Below are positions 63,578 to 64,000 of a stretch of 64,000 nt of DNA, piece by piece. Both the position numbers and the translations under genes were made by a program. Below the pieces are notes generated by a model. It was not told the DNA's origin. It saw only the letters and a program-made list of their open reading frames with translations, and ran no database searches. This DNA is from Patescibacteria group bacterium (lineage in GTDB: Bacteria; Patescibacteria; Paceibacteria; UBA6257; 2-01-FULL-56-20), in contig JAGXBC010000001.1 in assembly GCA_018971305.1 (NCBI GenBank), positions 248,001 through 312,000 of the forward strand, in the 5' to 3' direction. Within the stretch, counting starts at the first letter, position 1, and every line of letters begins with the position of its first letter.

Positions 63578-64000
63578 AAGGACGATTCTTAATTTCAGTG
63601 GTATTTTTCTTGCATAACCCGATTTTTACGAATGTCCACCGAATTGCAAGTACCAGACATATAAACCAGATTCCCATTTCTGCCCGCAGAAGCCAGGGAT
63701 TATCGTGCGAGATGAATCCGCGTACGGGATATAAGGTAAACGGCCAAAAATAATTATAGGCCGTTGTTATGTGGGTTGGCCAGTCAAGAAAAATATGGAA
63801 GAAAATTGCTCCACATCCGACAATAAGGAATTTGCGCCTTATCTTCTTAAATAAGCAGGCAACAACAATGAGAATTATCCAGAAGAAAACCGAGTGCAGA
63901 CAATCTCTTAAAAAAATAGCGCCACGGTAATAGCCGACGGAGGTATAGAGATAATTAACCAATTTCGGTCTTTCATTGTCGTAGAGCAATTCCAGTAGGC
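63576..64000 (-). CDS. Membrane-bound metal-dependent hydrolase-like protein, 5' end outside the window
   Basis: The frame is open to the window edge, with codons for LLELLYDNERPKLVNYLY before the first start-like TTG at 63989, so the gene probably begins beyond 64000. Visible helices are SVFFWIILIVVACLFKKI, FLIVGCGAIFFHIFLDWPTH and MGIWFICLVLAIRWTFVKIG. The HIFLDWPTH segment fits the DUF457-type membrane hydrolase family (YdjM-like) with a H-x(3)-D-x(2)-TH pattern. This is a partial gene and the assignment is tentative. Confidence 0.55.
   Translation of the reverse strand, partial: LLELLYDNERPKLVNYLYTSVGYYRGAIFLRDCLHSVFFWIILIVVACLFKKIRRKFLIVGCGAIFFHIFLDWPTHITTAYNYFWPFTLYPVRGFISHDNPWLLRAEMGIWFICLVLAIRWTFVKIGLCKKNTTEIKNRP

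Overview
The window is a contiguous stretch of a bacterial chromosome that looks like Candidate Phyla Radiation / Patescibacteria, most likely Parcubacteria. The pointers are compact, mostly short core proteins; a TraC-like / split VirB4 / PrgI / VirB6-like secretion locus with several TrbC-VirB2-type pilin genes in a chromosome with no relaxase or coupling protein in view; a membrane pyrophosphatase; many single-TM secreted proteins of unknown function; and small palindromic repeats of a kind I associate with that group. TAA, TAG and TGA all act as stops (yidC ends in TGA), so the UGA-glycine code of Gracilibacteria/SR1 does not apply. The lineage is an inference from gene content; no rRNA is present to confirm it.

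Layout. 1-5.4 kb: end of a class A penicillin-binding protein, then the replication-origin neighbourhood: dnaN and dnaA on the minus strand, a candidate oriC, and rpmH-rnpA-yidC-jag on the plus strand. 5.4-18.3 kb: one long minus-strand type IV secretion-like operon (623-aa protein, VirB6/TrbL-like protein, 418-aa protein, PrgI, split VirB4, acidic membrane protein, secreted protein, VirB2-like pilin, beta-propeller protein). 18.4-32.2 kb: rsmA with a palindromic insertion, a UbiA-type prenyltransferase, a UvrD-family helicase, a LysM-M23 peptidase, a divergent TrmB-like regulator module, comM/yifB, a DksA-type zinc finger protein, and an AT-rich inverted-repeat region ahead of a YraN-like nuclease and an HD protein. 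32.3-44.6 kb: nusA, H+-pyrophosphatase, clpP, tyrS, several small unknowns, pnp, a NYN nuclease and rpsO, with three candidate structured ncRNAs. 44.6-50.2 kb: a tyrosine recombinase, a PAP2 protein, five tRNAs (Leu, Val, Arg, Pro, Phe), an HNH nuclease, rpsA and a HIT protein. 50.3-60.6 kb: a degenerate MBL protein, gyrA, a solute-binding protein, then a plus-strand block of six genes, five of which carry TrbC/VirB2-like membrane hairpins. 60.8-64 kb: folD, glyA, a dCMP deaminase and the 3' part of a membrane hydrolase-like gene.

The strongest candidate for something undescribed is the pilus system. One pilin domain occurs almost unchanged at both ends of a 49-kb segment in inverted orientation, once with a Cys-rich tail and once fused to a lysozyme/lytic-transglycosylase-like domain. 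Next to the second copy lie three compact pilins whose mature forms have exactly two cysteines, one at the start of the membrane hairpin and one as the very last residue, and four pilin genes each have a separate promoter. The T4SS motor operon at 5.4-18.3 kb would supply the ATPase and membrane channel for them.

Regulation is readable in many places. A recurrent pattern is a sigma70-type -10 box about 6-7 nt before the predicted transcript start, which coincides with the start codon, so several genes appear to be translated from leaderless mRNAs; others carry a clear Shine-Dalgarno. All coordinates and motif comparisons were made by eye, and family names rest on recognised motifs rather than database searches.
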